From Acholoe squamosa (taxonomy: Eukaryota > Annelida > Polychaeta > Phyllodocida > Polynoidae): 64,000 nt of DNA. Below the pieces are notes generated by a model, which made no database searches, was not told the DNA's origin, and saw only the letters and a program-made list of their open reading frames with translations. Below, piece by piece: positions 13,220 to 26,061 of the stretch; the stretch's first letter is position 1; the number at the start of each line of letters is the position of its first letter. Location of the stretch: contig OX439047.1 in the NCBI GenBank assembly GCA_949317995.1, positions 35,068,950 through 35,132,949 of the forward strand, given 5' to 3'. The translations under genes were made by a program, and so were the position numbers.

Positions 13220-16200
13220 CTGAGGTTGGCGTCATACTGGGCGTTGCGGCCGTAGCGCGTCGCTCGCGCCCCGCCCGCTGCCGACGACGGATGGCGACCG
13301 GAAGTCGCCGCTGGGTAAGTTCCGAGAGACGCTGACGCCGATGACGTCGCCGATAACGACGACGACCCGGCGGTTCCGGTTCCGGAGTGAGGAGAGGGTG
13401 GAGCAGCAGCGGCGTGGTGGGGGAGGTGGTGAGGCCCGCCGCCGCTGCCGCCGTTGGTGAGGATGCCGGCGCGCGGGGCCGTGGTTCTGTGTCCGCGTCG
13501 CGCCCCGCCCTCCTGCTGTTGTGTCTGCTGCTGCTGGTCAGAGTAACGGCCCCCTGCTACTCCAGGTGCTCCTATGGAGAAGGAGGCAGCAGCAGCAGGC
13601 TGCTGGTGTACAGGATGGTGTGCAGGATGGTAGGGGGCAGGAGGAGGCAGCGGCCCGCCGCTGCTGTTGCTGTTACTAGCGGCACTAACCGTGCTGACGG
13701 CCGCCACGGCACTGACGGCACTACCCACGTACCGCTCCTGCCGCACCAAGGCACCTACTTCCGGCACAGTAGCGCCACCTGGATGCAGCGAGATACCTGG
13801 TTGCCTTGACAACAGGGACGCGGCACTGTGTTGCCCACTTACTGGAGGAGGGTAAGAAGGGCCGTGCATGGTGGCAGACGGCCAGGAGGAGCCTCCTGCT
13901 TGATTAGGACTCACCACTATACCCTCATCCTCATTAGAGTCATCCTGGGGGCATCCCATTTCCCCTTCGTACCGGAAGTCTCTCCGTAATTCCTCCTGCG
14001 TCGGCTTATTTTGAAACGCTATTTGACCTGTAGATACTGGTTGACCTTGGAAGTGACCTTGAGGTGTACATTGACCTTGGTACTGACCTTGAGACATTGG
14101 CTTACATTGAGACAAGTGACTTGAGAGGTTTTGCTGATTGTTATGAGACATATAACGATAAGGTGGCTGGTACCCATCATGTCCCATATGTGCACCACCA
14201 CTGTCACCATGCTGCCCCCTGTTGGCCCGCCCTGGGGGCACTGTACTTCCTGTTAGGGGTCTACCACTGGTAGGACGCCCAGGCTGGAGGAGACCTGGCC
14301 CGGCCGGGAGGAGGGGTCCATGGGTGGACAGATCTGAATGGCTTGAGGTCCGTACATGTAAGGGTTGTAGAGCAGGGGGCTGCTGTTGTGGTAGGAAGAG
14401 AGTTGCCCCCGCTGGTGTCAAAATGTCCCCGCCGTTAGAGCGCAGCACCTCCTGCCTACTGTAGCGGCTTAACCCCGGAGGATGATCCTCCGTCTGTATC
14501 TGACTTTGACTGTAGTCTGTATCTGAAGCCTGCAGACTGGGAGAAACCCTTGGCCTCTGTAGCTGCCCTTCTCCAATCTCCCCAGCCCCAAAGGGCAGAC
14601 TCTGTGTGAGGGGATTGGCCGCGGGCTGAGGGGACCTTTCAGGGCGGTAAGGCCCTGTAGAGACCCGATTAGGGCTGGTGTCAGTGTAGGGTGAGGCAGG
14701 TGGATTAGCTCTAGGCCGTGTCATTTCAAGGGAACTAAAAGTGGGCATTGAACTCCTATCGGCGGCAGAGTCTGTCCTGTTAGGATAGGCAGGGCCTGCT
14801 CTAGTTACTGTGGAAGGCCAGGGTGGGGCTGGAGAGGAATACCTGTTGGGGAGGGCTGATGGTGGTTGTGGAGGAGGCTGGTGGATATGGGGTACAGGTT
14901 CAGCCAACTCCAGGGAGCTCTCACTAAGTCTCTCACCTGTCTTATCCTCCTCCTCTACACCTGTCCGGTAGGTGGTGCTCTGAATGAGGTGATCACTATT
15001 AGAGCTTAGACTCTGTTTACTTGGGTACTGTTTTAACTCAGCCGACTGCTGCCGCTGTTGGTTTTGATGATGACCTGGTGATTGGCTTATTTCTATTTTA
15101 AGCTTGAGCTGTTGCTCTGAGCTGCTCGTTCCAAATGGCCTAGATGGAAATGACTCCTCTTGTGGTGACGGGTTTAACATGTAAGCCTGGGCAGAGTTAG
15201 GGTGGGGAGGAGGACGGTTCATATTAACATAAGATGTTTGATATTTGTTTGTTTTACTACTTCCTAGAACTGATCCACTAGGACTGGGAGCATGTTGACG
15301 GACCCTATAGACTCCCTCGTTCTGCCCCATGTAGCAGCCTTCTGAGAGCTGCTCATGGGACCGTCTACTAAGCTGCTCACCCATTGAGCTGCTCCCTGAA
15401 CTGTGATCACTTGATAGCCTCTGTCTTATTCCCCTCCCCACCATAGCTCTGTCTGTATTGTCTATCATGTCTCTGTGACCAACTGCCATGTTTTTACTGT
15501 CATTTACAATGGTATCCTTGGTCATATCTCCATTGCTATTCGACATGCCTTTACTGCTAACGGTGGTTTCTCTATTACCAAAGCTTTTCTCATTGATGGA
15601 TATGTCACCCACCCCACTAAGCCCTAGACCAGCCTGTTTGATATCAGTTGAGTGCAACGTGTCATCATGGTCTATCAGTAGGTCTGGACGGCTTGGTCGC
15701 TGGTACTGACCGTCCGGCACGCCGCGACGTGGGCTGCTTGGCACCTTTTCACTTGGCATGCTCTGATTTGGCAGCCTTAGGTTGGCACCAGAAGGACTTG
15801 GCAGGAGGCCACGGGGACTGCTGCTGGCGACATGCAGGGCTGGGGAAGAGGACCAGGAAGTAGGGGGTCCTCCAGGTTGACGTGGGGAGAAGGTAGGGGT
15901 GCCTGCACTAGGGGCAGGACTAGGAGTCCTTACTGTAGAATTATGTCCATAGGGAGTGGGGGCACCACCTGGAGGAGGGTGTCTAGATGGTGGAGGAGGC
16001 CCTCCTGTCCCCTGGGGGCTAGGTGGTGTGGACAGGTGTGTGTAGCTGCCATGGAGGGTGGTGCCAGTTGTAGGAGACGCCTCCCGACGCCTCAAATTTA
16101 CAGGAGGGGGTACTGCCCCCCTACTTCCTCCTACAGACCCATACGGGCTGGGAGGGGTGGTCAATCGGCCCTCAGGAGGACCCACCCATCCCCTCACTCC

Positions 16201-16977
16201 GCCCTCCCGGGGGCTTGAGGGCACAGGGGGAGGGGCGTCCCTGTCGGCAGTGAATCCACCAGGGGTCGTAGTTGGAGGCTGTCTGGTGGTTCCACCTGGT
16301 GGCGACATGGTAGGGTAGCCCCCAGAGACTCCTGGTGGCAGATGGGGCAGGCTACCTCCGTGACTGGGTATTCGGCGCGGCGGCGGGCCACCTACTTCTG
16401 CTCTATCCACATAAGTATCGCCTTCAGGTTGACCTTGACTAGTGACCTTCATGGGTGTCTCCAACCCTGAGTTCCGGTTCTGCAGTGTAACTTCCGGTCT
16501 GTTCACCGGGTCAGTGGGACTGCGGGGCGGGGGCGGCCTCCGCGGGGGTGGTCTCCAGGAATCAGCGTCAGGAAAGTTGTGATTGTTAGAGTAACCATGG
16601 TAACCATTGTAAGGCCCTGGAGACGGCTGGTTCTGAACATGTTGAGGGCCTACGTGACGGGTATCAGCCTGTTCTCCTCGCCGTGGGAAGTTGTCATGAG
16701 GTAGAGGCAGAGGAGGTCTGGTATATGTCGCTGGGTGATTAACACGCGGGTCGTTACTGTGACTACTGACCCCTGACCCTGAAGGAGGGTAGTTACCTCT
16801 AGCCTGGGGAGGAGGTCCTGGAGGAGCTGGTCCTGCCATGGAAAAAGGCTTTGATCCTTGGGTGTAGGATGCATTCCCTCTGTGGTCATTGTATCCGTAT
16901 CCAGGTGGGTTCCTGGGGTGACGAGCACTACCTGGATGCTCATCCAGCACCTGGTTGTTGCTACTGGTGTGGTACAT
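13220..16977 (-). CDS. Giant proline-rich exon; unrecognised protein or giant DLG exon
   Basis: An open frame of about 1,252 codons on the minus strand starts at Met (MYHTSSNNQVLDEHPG) and ends at RYGRNAQYDANL plus two bases, with a good donor CCTCAG|gtgagt. The frame also stays open upstream of this Met to a TGA at about 17020-17024, with no strong acceptor just before it. Composition is mostly Pro, Ser, Gly, Gln and His, with PPPPR and PxxP runs, one PPGY WW-type motif at residues 24-27, Gln-Gly repeats around residues 930-980, an acidic DDSNEDEG patch and Ala/Ser/Gly-rich blocks near the end. No folded domain, signal peptide or membrane segment is seen, and I do not recognise the family. 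Its GC content is well above its surroundings, and its length without stops makes coding function very likely. The start is uncertain: the exon may be a first coding exon, or an internal exon with an acceptor near 16966-16970. Confidence 0.8.
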
Positions 16978-17204
16978 GATTATAGCAGTGTATCCACATA
17001 GAGACAAGTCGGACAGATCACAGTTCCCACACTCTTCTCAGTAACACACGGCGTTTGATCCTCTGCCATGACACATCAGTGCACTAGAGACCACAGCTAA
17101 AACAATATTTTCCTTTCTCAAATTTCCTTCTATGTTGTTAACCATCTAAAAGGTACTCGTCTTATCTAGATGAAATCACATATTATATTCCTCCCTTTAA
17201 GGGG

Positions 17205-17408
17205 TATTGGCCACTAGCTGGTCTGGAGCTGGTCCCAGCGACGCACACTGATAAGATGGGACCAGCATGTCCCTGGAAGTGGTTGTTAACCAGGGACAAC
17301 GTACCCATCATGGTATGTATTATCAGTGGGGTTTACATCAACCAGCGAAATTCAAAATGGCGGCCTAGAAAATGGCGGCTCCACTAGGCCTCAATACTGA
17401 GTCCTATA
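17205..17408 (+). repeat. Dispersed repeat family C, copy 1
   Basis: About 204 bp starting tattggccactagctggtct and ending near agtcctata. It is strongly similar, in inverted orientation, to 37692-37892 (shared stretches include ataagatgggaccagcatgt and ccaactagctgg-like ends). Short imperfect inverted ends (tattgg versus tatagg) suggest a small DNA transposon relative. It lies 200 bp upstream of the giant exon. Confidence 0.8.
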
Positions 17409-20400
17409 TGAAAAGGGGGTTACTCATGTGTCCCTGCCTCCCTTCAATCAGTACACCTCCTGGTGGGGTCAGAGGCCAGCTATCTACCACGCCTTCCTCC
17501 AGGGGGGTGCAATCAGGGAGGAGGCTGGGGATGAGGACGGCCGTCCAGGGTCCTCACAGGGTCCTCACAGGGTCTCCATCCTCCAGTAGGTACATGTATA
17601 CCAAGCCTTAGGGTAATTCCTGCAGCGATTGCTTTTGGTCTTTGCAAACACCCTGGGGACAGATGTCTTAAAGTTATAGCAGTACCTCCAGCAGTTAAGC
17701 TTAGCATGTGAAGTGAGCGTCAGAATCCATTAGTGCAAGACTTCAAAATAGATAAACAGTGGAGGTAGGTTCACAAACTCCACATGGCTAGAAATAGCAG
17801 CTCCTCCAGCTGCTGTGGTAAACTCCAGGTAGTTGACCCTTGGCCCCAGGCCATCCAGCTTGCCTTAATAGTCACACAAGATAACTGATGGTACTCCGCA
17901 GGCTGATAACAAACATCCATAGTAGATTACAAAAAATATAATTGACGTATCGTAGGTCTCTCAATATGAGCTTTCAGGTTACTGCCCTGAAGATGTCTGG
18001 ACCGCCATATGACATAACAATAACATTGCCATAGATAGCTACAGTACACCATTTGAATTTTTCCAACACAGTGCTGGAGAATGTGTGTGTATAAACCTAG
18101 CTCTGTTAAAGCTATAACAGTTATAAATATGTGCAGCTTTACGTCTGGACAAAAGCTCAAGTGGTATTATACTGTTTGGAAAGAAGAGCACCGCTCACTA
18201 TAATCCTGGCCTAGACTGGGCAGTGTAGATCAGAGCACATAACGTGTCAAGGCACGTCCTTTTATTTGTTACACACACGCTGCTGGATATATGTCATGAA
18301 CGTCAGTGTGACGTCATTTGACGTAGGATATCATGCTCGTACCATTGCCGTTAGTTTCGTGACGTGAATGTTCTGTAGTTGCATGTGGTTGAGGATGTGC
18401 GTGCTTTTTACACGCGTGTGTGTGTCCATTATGTAGCGTTCACTCTGTCAAACACTTGGGATCCAACTCCCTTTATGACTGCACACAAACTAACACACAC
18501 TTATAGCCATTATTGGCTGCAAGCTGCCAAATGGTGGGCTTTGGCTTGTGTAAATGGACCAGAACAATGTCAATGAGCTGCTAGTTGTATCCCGAGGTCC
18601 CAGTGGGATGGTTTATTTTCTTAATAGTTTGTGTGGAGATATTTTATGTAGGGTAGGTGTATAAACACCCTGGTGTTATCTCAAATCCAGGTGAGGTATT
18701 CCCACGATCAGAACACAGGCCCACAGGTGTGTTATTAGTATCAGGTAGTATGTGTGTATTGAAGCAACCCAGGTGTGACCAGATGTGTGGTGTGTGTATT
18801 GGGACAGGGGGTGTCTTCATTCATTTACAAGTCACGCATGGTGTGCACCAATGTATAACTAGTCAACCAGGTTTGTATGTAATGATGAACACTTGGATAT
18901 GATATTCCCACGAGGTCCATTTAACAGCTGTATACTGTATATATCACTCCAATGGTACCTGAGTAGACTACATGTACACTGTTAAATCATTCAGATAACT
19001 GCTATCCTCCAGGACTAAACCATTATAGTGTATAATATACTCCAGGTGAACATAACAAATACATTCAGTATTCACCTTTGATGTATGATGAGGTACATGA
19101 TCCTTATCCTCTTATCTGCTCCTCATGTTACACTTATCTCTGTAGGCTCCCAGTACTATGGACACAGATATTAACAGAGATTGCCTCAATCTTTCTCCTA
19201 TTATCGCTCACGTTCCTGGGACTCCCTGCTCACTTGAGGAGTGTTATAATCAATACCCTAAACTCCAGGCGGTGGTTGGTATCCAGTTCTCATTCCTACA
19301 CGCTTAGGGAGCTAACACAAACAAGTCAAGGCACTATCAAAAACTCACTGCCCCATATTTCCTACTACATGTTGGCGACATGAGTTCACTGGGTTTTTTT
19401 TCTGTCACTTCTCTAACTTTAAAAGTCCACTTAGAAGTAGTGTTGAGGTTGGCATAGGCCCATCACACTATGGAGGTACAGTAGTGACATTGGGTCCTGG
19501 AGGTGGTCTGGCTGGCCCACTACAAGCACCTTTACCTGCCTGGAGCAAAGGTAAATCTCAGGTAAATGCAGGTATAGACAGTCTCCCGGTGGGCCTTGGT
19601 CTCTGGTGGTTGGCTTTAAGCCTTTTCCCTACACACCTATGTCCCAGATCTCCTGCTGTTAGGTAAAGCTAAGTGCAGGTACGTAGCACGGTACCATATT
19701 CCAGTGTTACACAGGTATGGTGTACAGGTCCCTGTAACACTCCTCCTTGGTCTGTAGAGTTATTAATGCACGTCAGTCAGCGGTGGTGGTGCACAGAGTG
19801 GTGCCCTGTGTCAAGGCGTGTGTTGTGTATTTACGAGAGTATGCAGCCCTGAGTATGTGACCCAGTGTACTTAGTCCCGTGGGTCTGCTCTCTGGTGGCG
19901 GAGTCCCCCCACCCCTCCCCTTCTCACTGCTGTATTTGTATGACTGGTGAGGTGGTCAGGAGAGCATTGAACATCAGGTAGTCTCTTAAGGGGGGCTAGC
20001 ACTGTATCAGGGGTGCTTGCTGACACAACATCAAGTGCCATTTAGCTATCTTGCTCTAGTTATGAAGCATTTGGGACGTCCCGGGCCCTTTCCTCACCTC
20101 ACCAGTCACACTATGCACCTCCTCCTAGTCTCTCCTGCACATAGACACCAACCGAACCCACGCCAGCCAGCACAGGCCTCTCCCAGTCTATTTGGGTCAG
20201 GGCAACAGAGGGAGAGAAGGCAACAGCCTGGCAATTAATCAAAGCCTCTCAGCCCAGTCACAAGGGTGCGGCCATATAGACAGAGGGCACAGTGGTAGAA
20301 AGGCCATTATCCAGAACTCCTCTAAGTTGTTTGAGTAGACACATTAACATTGGAATTTGCATTCTACTGCTGGCCTCATTGTTTGGCTCTGAGGCAATTG

Positions 20401-23400
20401 CAGCAAACTACTACAAGTTGGGGTGGGGTGGCCCACTGTCTGTGAGAAATGGTACTTTTTTTATTCAATGTGTAGTGAGGGAGTTTGAAGTGGGAGGCTG
20501 TAGTGTGGATGGGGTGGAATGCCTAAATGCCTGTGGAATGCCCTAATGTCTATTCAGGTGGAACACTATGGTCCACTATAAGAATATAATTATTGAGCAG
20601 GTGTAGTTTGTAGGTACATGTGTATCATACCTTTTCCAGTTGAGGTTCTGTGCATGAGGGCAAACACGAAACCATAGTGTTAAAGAGAAGGTAGGGATAG
20701 CTCAAGTCTTGACAATACCAGCATAGAACCATTCTGCTACCCCCCTCCCCCAACCTCAACACGCAAATCTAAGGACGCGGTAAATTTCAACCCCAGTCTC
20801 TTTTGTGCTGGGGCCTTGGCCACGGTCTGGTAGTCACAGGTGGGGTGGAGGTAGGAGGCGATGGGGGCGCTTAAGTGTCGACGCCCCACATTCTCCTGCC
20901 CAAAACCCACTCACATACCTTTAATAAGCCTGCCCTGACGCCTGCCTATCACATCGTCTACATTCTTCGCACCACAATGCCAACAGATTTCTCTCCTGCA
21001 GACCCTTGACCGACTTACCCTTCACCTATGCTCTCTTCTTTTCTAGTCCCCCTTCTACCCAACCATTTTGTCCTCCACACTCCAAAACCAGTGTAAATAT
21101 ACCTGAGTGTCTTCTTTCTTTCTTTTTATCTACATTTTCTCCCCCTCCCTCATTTAGTGAAGTTTCACAGCACGACTTCTGTGACTTTGAATATCATCAT
21201 GATAAACTCCAATGTTTATTTACATAATATAGCTCTATGTGGAAAAAGACATCTAAGGCCTAAGTAAATGAATTATAATGAAATGACTTACTGTCCTCTG
21301 ATTTCTTTTATTAAGCATGTCTATATATAAATATAAAAAAAGAAAACACTGCGATACGTAGACTTAGTTGGTCTGGCCTAGAGCATGCCATGTCTGGGAT
21401 CTATAGCTAGTTCTTCACATGGCAACAGTGACTTTCCATCTTCTCCCAATCACCTTCATCGATCTTGAAATGCGTCATATCATTGATCTATGGGAGCACC
21501 AATTCCATCAACGATCAATAAACGAGCTCCCAGAGCCTGCACACTAACAGCACCTTTTGGGTGCTTTCTCTTTCCTGTTTCTTTTAAATTTCATGTCCTA
21601 TCGTGGGCTTTTTTCGTCTCTCCTATGTATGTTTTACAATTGAATCTATCAAGGTATTTATCCCGTTTTACAACTTCCTTGTCACACAGGTGATACAAAA
21701 AGTATTTACCTACTCAATTTTGATTATAATTTCTTATCACGAAATGCATAGAAACTTGAGACGAATTCTTTCAGGGTATACAAAACAATTTTACCAGTTT
21801 CATGTCAGTTCTAAGCCATAACATACCAATAAAAACAAATGTGCGTGCATAAAGCGAGCCGAAGCTAATGAAAATAGCATGCGACAGAAGCCAGTCATCA
21901 TCATTTTAAACTTCTGCCACACACCTTCACCCGTGGAGGATACAATACCAAAGCATGGTATTTAGACCCCTGGGATTGGGAGGGGGAGAGGTTGGCGTGC
22001 ACATATTGTACAGAGGTTAATGGTGTTAAAGCCTGTAGTTAATCTGCACAAAGTGGCTCATTATTGCCACCTGAGGCGGCATAGGGGGTCAAAAGGGCTC
22101 TCTGGTTAATTAACCTAGACAGAAGTTGAAGAGTGTCATGAGAGAGGGAAGAGATAAGGTGACAAGAGTAGAACAGGTAGCCTTGGGGCACTTGGATCAT
22201 GGATGAAGGACGTTAACTAGTTTTTTTTTTGTTGTTTTTTTTTTTTGGGGGGGACAGCACATTAGGAGCAGCATTGATCTTATCTAAACGGTATCATCAT
22301 TTAACTTCACTCTGATTTAGAGGACAGAGACACGTACTCATTTCCCTAGTTTTATTACCTTGTATGACTAATATGTCACAGGATTCCTCCATCCCTAAAT
22401 GACAGGTGGTTACATTATCTTCTATTGTTTTTTTTGTTTTTTTTATTATTTTGATGCATTCCCACACAAGAAAGGGAAATTGAATTTGAACTATCAGTTG
22501 CTCAGTTAGATTATACGTTTAGAAGTAAAAAAAAAATCCATTTTCTTTTCAAACTAAATATTTGCGAAAGGGAAAAAAACATTTCCCAACTTCAACAACC
22601 TTACTTAACAAAATGCGACCAAGGTGAAGGGGCTGAGTTGCAGTTGTGTGGCCGCCACATCAATTATAGGGCACGATTGTTTCTTTTGTATACATTCTCT
22701 TGGCACCATGTAATTTTGATTCTTACAAGGTCTATTATTATAACTGTCTGGCATTAGACCACCATGAGAGTCAATGTGTGGTTTATAATCACACAAAATG
22801 GACTGTGTACGATGGATAAAGCTTATACCTGTACACTAAGCCCTTCAATAATACCACTAGTCCTGGTACCTTTGTGTAAGGTAGGAACCAATGGAGGCTT
22901 AAGCCATTGTTAACGTTCAGCTTAGACTTAAGACTTGGGTCAAGTGGCCCTTAATCCCCCAGCCCTAACACAAACACAATCTGGGCAGCATTCTCTACTA
23001 TTCCTCTTTGTCTTGGATCATTAATCACAATTTAAATACTCAAAAACCCGATTATGCAAGCCAGGTACTCGTGTTACTCCAAATTCCCTGAGAAACATTT
23101 CCTTCAAAGAATGCAGGGAATGTGTATTGTGGTTTCGCCTTTGCTAATCCATGAGTGATTATATGATGTGGGAAGAGAACATGTACGAAACCGCAGTGGT
23201 TTAAAACACCCCCCCCAAAAAAAACAAAACAACAACAACAAAAAAAAATAAAAAAAAACAACGAAAAAACAACAACAAAGCAAACTATTCAAAGATGTAT
23301 AAGATGAACTGTTCCATTGTCCCCAGACCCCTATACCACTACCACTTTGCATGTAGAACATTGTTTAGAACCACCTCTCACTTGTCTCACCCTCATAAAT

Positions 23401-23515
23401 ATTAGGGTAGAGCCGGAAGGAATGCTGCTTGCGGGGCAGAGGTGGACGAGGTACCTCTGACTCCTGAATGGGAGTTTACAGGACTATTGTGAAATATGAT
23501 GCTTGGAAAGTCTTA
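17409..23515. other. No gene seen; non-coding stretch
   Basis: No recognised exon on either strand. Notable items are tandem gggtcctcaca units near 17548-17572, a perfect CRE-type octamer at 18309-18316, T-rich runs near 22219-22245 and 22428-22445, and an A-rich (CAA)n tract at 23215-23282. If the DLG and giant exons belong to one transcript, this is intron. Confidence 0.5.
18309..18316. promoter_or_regulatory. CRE-type octamer TGACGTCA
   Basis: A perfect palindromic TGACGTCA, followed closely by tgacgta. This is the consensus for CREB/ATF bZIP dimers. It lies about 1.3 kb upstream of the giant exon's Met codon relative to the minus strand. A single octamer can occur by chance. Confidence 0.25.
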
Positions 23516-23833
23516 GGGAGTGATCATTTTTTAACAAGGGGGGGGGGGCTAGTAGGTTTGAGGGGGGTCAGAATTTTTTCAACCCCTTGACTGGGGGGGG
23601 TCAGAATTTTTTCAACACCTCTGATGGGGGGGGTCAAAATAATTTCACCTGTTTTCAGTGAGAAACCCCACATGTTCCTTTAGTCTAAAAGGGGACGTTC
23701 GCGCGTGATTTTTGTCCCTTATGGTGATGGTCGAAAAAATTTTACCCCCTCGAGAGGGGGGAAGGCCGAAATTTTTTCACACGTCCATGCGCAAACCCAC
23801 CAGCCCCCCTGTTGTTAAAAAATGATCACTCCC
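23516..23833. mobile_element. MITE family A, copy 1
   Basis: A 318 bp element with terminal inverted repeats gggagtgatcattttttaac and its complement gttaaaaaatgatcactccc, flanked by TTA on both sides. The interior carries long G-tracts on the left, C-tracts on the right, and repeated tcagaattttttcaac units. Family A is also present at 24805-25044 and 30430-30658. Non-coding. Confidence 0.9.
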
Positions 23834-24804
23834 TTAGCACCTGCTCTGTTCTAGGCTATACAAAAAACAACAACAGAGAGACAAATTTCCTGTATGCTGT
23901 AAAATTTATGTGGAACCCGACAGACACGAGCGCCAGGTCCACTGGCTGGTAATCGTGGAAGCCTTAAAGATACCTGACAAATTGATAGTGACAGATAATG
24001 GAAGGAAATTATGCTAATTCGCGAAAGGGAAGCCAATGGGATTATGTGGGACCACAACCCGATACTGTCAGCACCCACATCAGTGACAGCTATATATTAA
24101 ACATGGACAGGTCTTGCAGCTCTAAACCCCTTGGTCCTAGTCTTTGCCAATGATGAAGAACTTGGGTTCTTTCTGGGTACGAGAGATAATTCTCCACCTA
24201 ACTATGACTAGAATCATGGAGCGTTCTTTGAGCTCTAATGCTAGGATCTAACTCCATATATACCCACATATACATCTATTTCCACGATCTATCCAACTGT
24301 GATAAAAATAATAGCGTATGTGTTATACCTAGTCATGATCTATTGATTCAATATTTGTACATTGTCCCACTTTTCGGTGTCACAAGTAAAATCTATACAT
24401 ATACAATCACTCACTTGCTGTCACTTCTTGCTGGCAAGGTAAAAAAAAAAATAATAAATAAATGAATAAGGAGAGTGCATTGCTCCTCAAGATCCACTTC
24501 ATGACACTGAATGTCAGAACATGGATTTGCTTCTGAAAGCATTTTTCTTAGGCCCTGCCTTTGAATACAAATGTATACCCTTTCGCCTCTCAGTCTCTGA
24601 GACGTGCAGTATTTTTAGCAGGGCGTGACCAGGATAAGGTATAGAATTGTAATCATGACCCAGTACGTAGTTTTTCTACATATGTCAGCAAGATGGAAAT
24701 ATACTGTATATAACAATTTCCCTGAATGTTGATTATGTTGCAGTTAAAATTGATTCAAGGTCGAATTCTATGATGAAACTTGAAAGTGTGGATAAATGAA
24801 GGTA

Positions 24805-25044
24805 AGGGGGTGGTCATTATTTATCAACGGGGGGGGGGTGGTGGTGGGTTTGAGGGGGGGGGATAACAATTTCAGACCCCTCCCGAGGGGAGGGACTAAA
24901 AAAATGTTGACCCCTCTTCAGGCGGGGGGGGGGGCTAAAAAGATTTACCCTCTTTTTAGCAAAAAAGCCTGCGCGCTACTATAGATCAAAGAGGGGCGCG
25001 AAAATTCTCCACCACCCCCCTGTTAATAATTAATGACCACTCCC
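24805..25044. mobile_element. MITE family A, copy 2
   Basis: A 240 bp element flanked by TA. The left end, agggggtggtcattatttat, is the inverted complement of the right end, ataattaatgaccactccct, with few mismatches. Interior G-tracts alternate with aaaaa-rich spacers. The segment gctactatagatcaaagagg is shared almost exactly with copy 3, so these two belong to one subfamily. Confidence 0.88.
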
Positions 25045-25500
25045 TAAGTACACAAAATGCGTTTCCCTCCAGAGACTGCCTGGCTATTTGGTATTGGAGG
25101 GTCATGTCAGAATTATACACTATGTGTTCATCAGAAATTTGCATGGCCGAGCACGATATCATCATAATTTGCAAGTTCTAGGAAAGGCAATTGGTTTCGA
25201 TTTCGTAGGATTTCTAGGAATTTATTGATAGAACAGTGGTCAGCAATATGTCTATATCTGCGTTTGGTGGGATGCAACTTGATCTTCATACATGTACCTT
25301 TCCATTACTCCAGATGGTATGGCGTATGAGATAGGTGAACACCTGCAATTCACTGGATCGACTCAAAAAGGCAGACACAACAGGCTTAACATTAGTCTTA
25401 TGAATACATTGCTATATATACATGGGGGATACAGCCAAGTTAATGAACCGGTATGCCGAAAAACTGGTATGATCATTTTGCTAATCTGCATGGGAACAGG

Positions 25501-26061
25501 TCATTTGGACCCCAAACCTTTTCGACCCTAACCACTTGGACCCTAACCTTTTCGACCCTAACCAATTGGACCCCAATCTCAAAGTCACTTTGACCCCACC
25601 ATGAACTTGCCCATACCACTTCAACCTCAAACCAATTGAACAGCTAAACCATTTTGACCCCATGTTTTTCCATTTGGATCATCTTTGTACAGTGCTGTGT
25701 ATGAATTCAAAAGTATCGGACTGGTAGTTTGCAGAATGGCAAATGTCTCAAGATGCATTACTCACAGTCATGTCAAATTTTCTTATATACAGAACAATCC
25801 ATAACATTGGAATACAGAGGATGTGTGAAACAGAATGTCATGAAAATCAAATGATTCAAAAATCATTTGGTGAATTCACCAACCCATGTGTAGTTGGGGT
25901 CTTACTTACTCTAACTGGTCAGGGTCCATAATACTTCCAGAATAGTCAGGGGGCCAACTGGTTAGGGTTAGGGGTCGAAATGGCTAGGGTCGAACTGGTC
26001 TGAGGGTCTAAATGGATAGGGTCCAACTGGTTAGGGTCGAAAGGGTTTGGGGTCCAAATGA
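25501..26061. repeat. Inverted-repeat element built of GGACCC/CGACCC-CTAACC units
   Basis: The left arm (from 25501, tcatttggaccccaaacctt) and the right arm (ending 26061, ggtttggggtccaaatga) are reverse complements. Each arm is itself a degenerate tandem array of about 17-22 bp units in which ttGGACCC and ttCGACCC alternate, each followed by taacca. The spacer (about 25660-25930) is ordinary AT-rich DNA. CCCTAACC recurs and gives telomere-like words (ttagggttagggg near 25965), but the units are not telomeric repeats. It is probably a non-autonomous DNA transposon or foldback. Confidence 0.8.

Noticed and set aside
13387..16318. Several plus-strand open frames opposite the giant exon
   Set aside because: They are shadows of the GC-rich minus-strand coding sequence and have low-complexity Arg/Gly/Pro-like translations.
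23215..23282. A-rich tract as a SINE/LINE poly-A tail
   Set aside because: It is an interrupted (CAA)n/A-rich simple repeat with no element body or target-site duplication recognised beside it.
25964..25980. Telomere-like ttagggttagggg
   Set aside because: It is part of a degenerate array with GGACCC/CGACCC units in an inverted-repeat element, not a run of TTAGGG.
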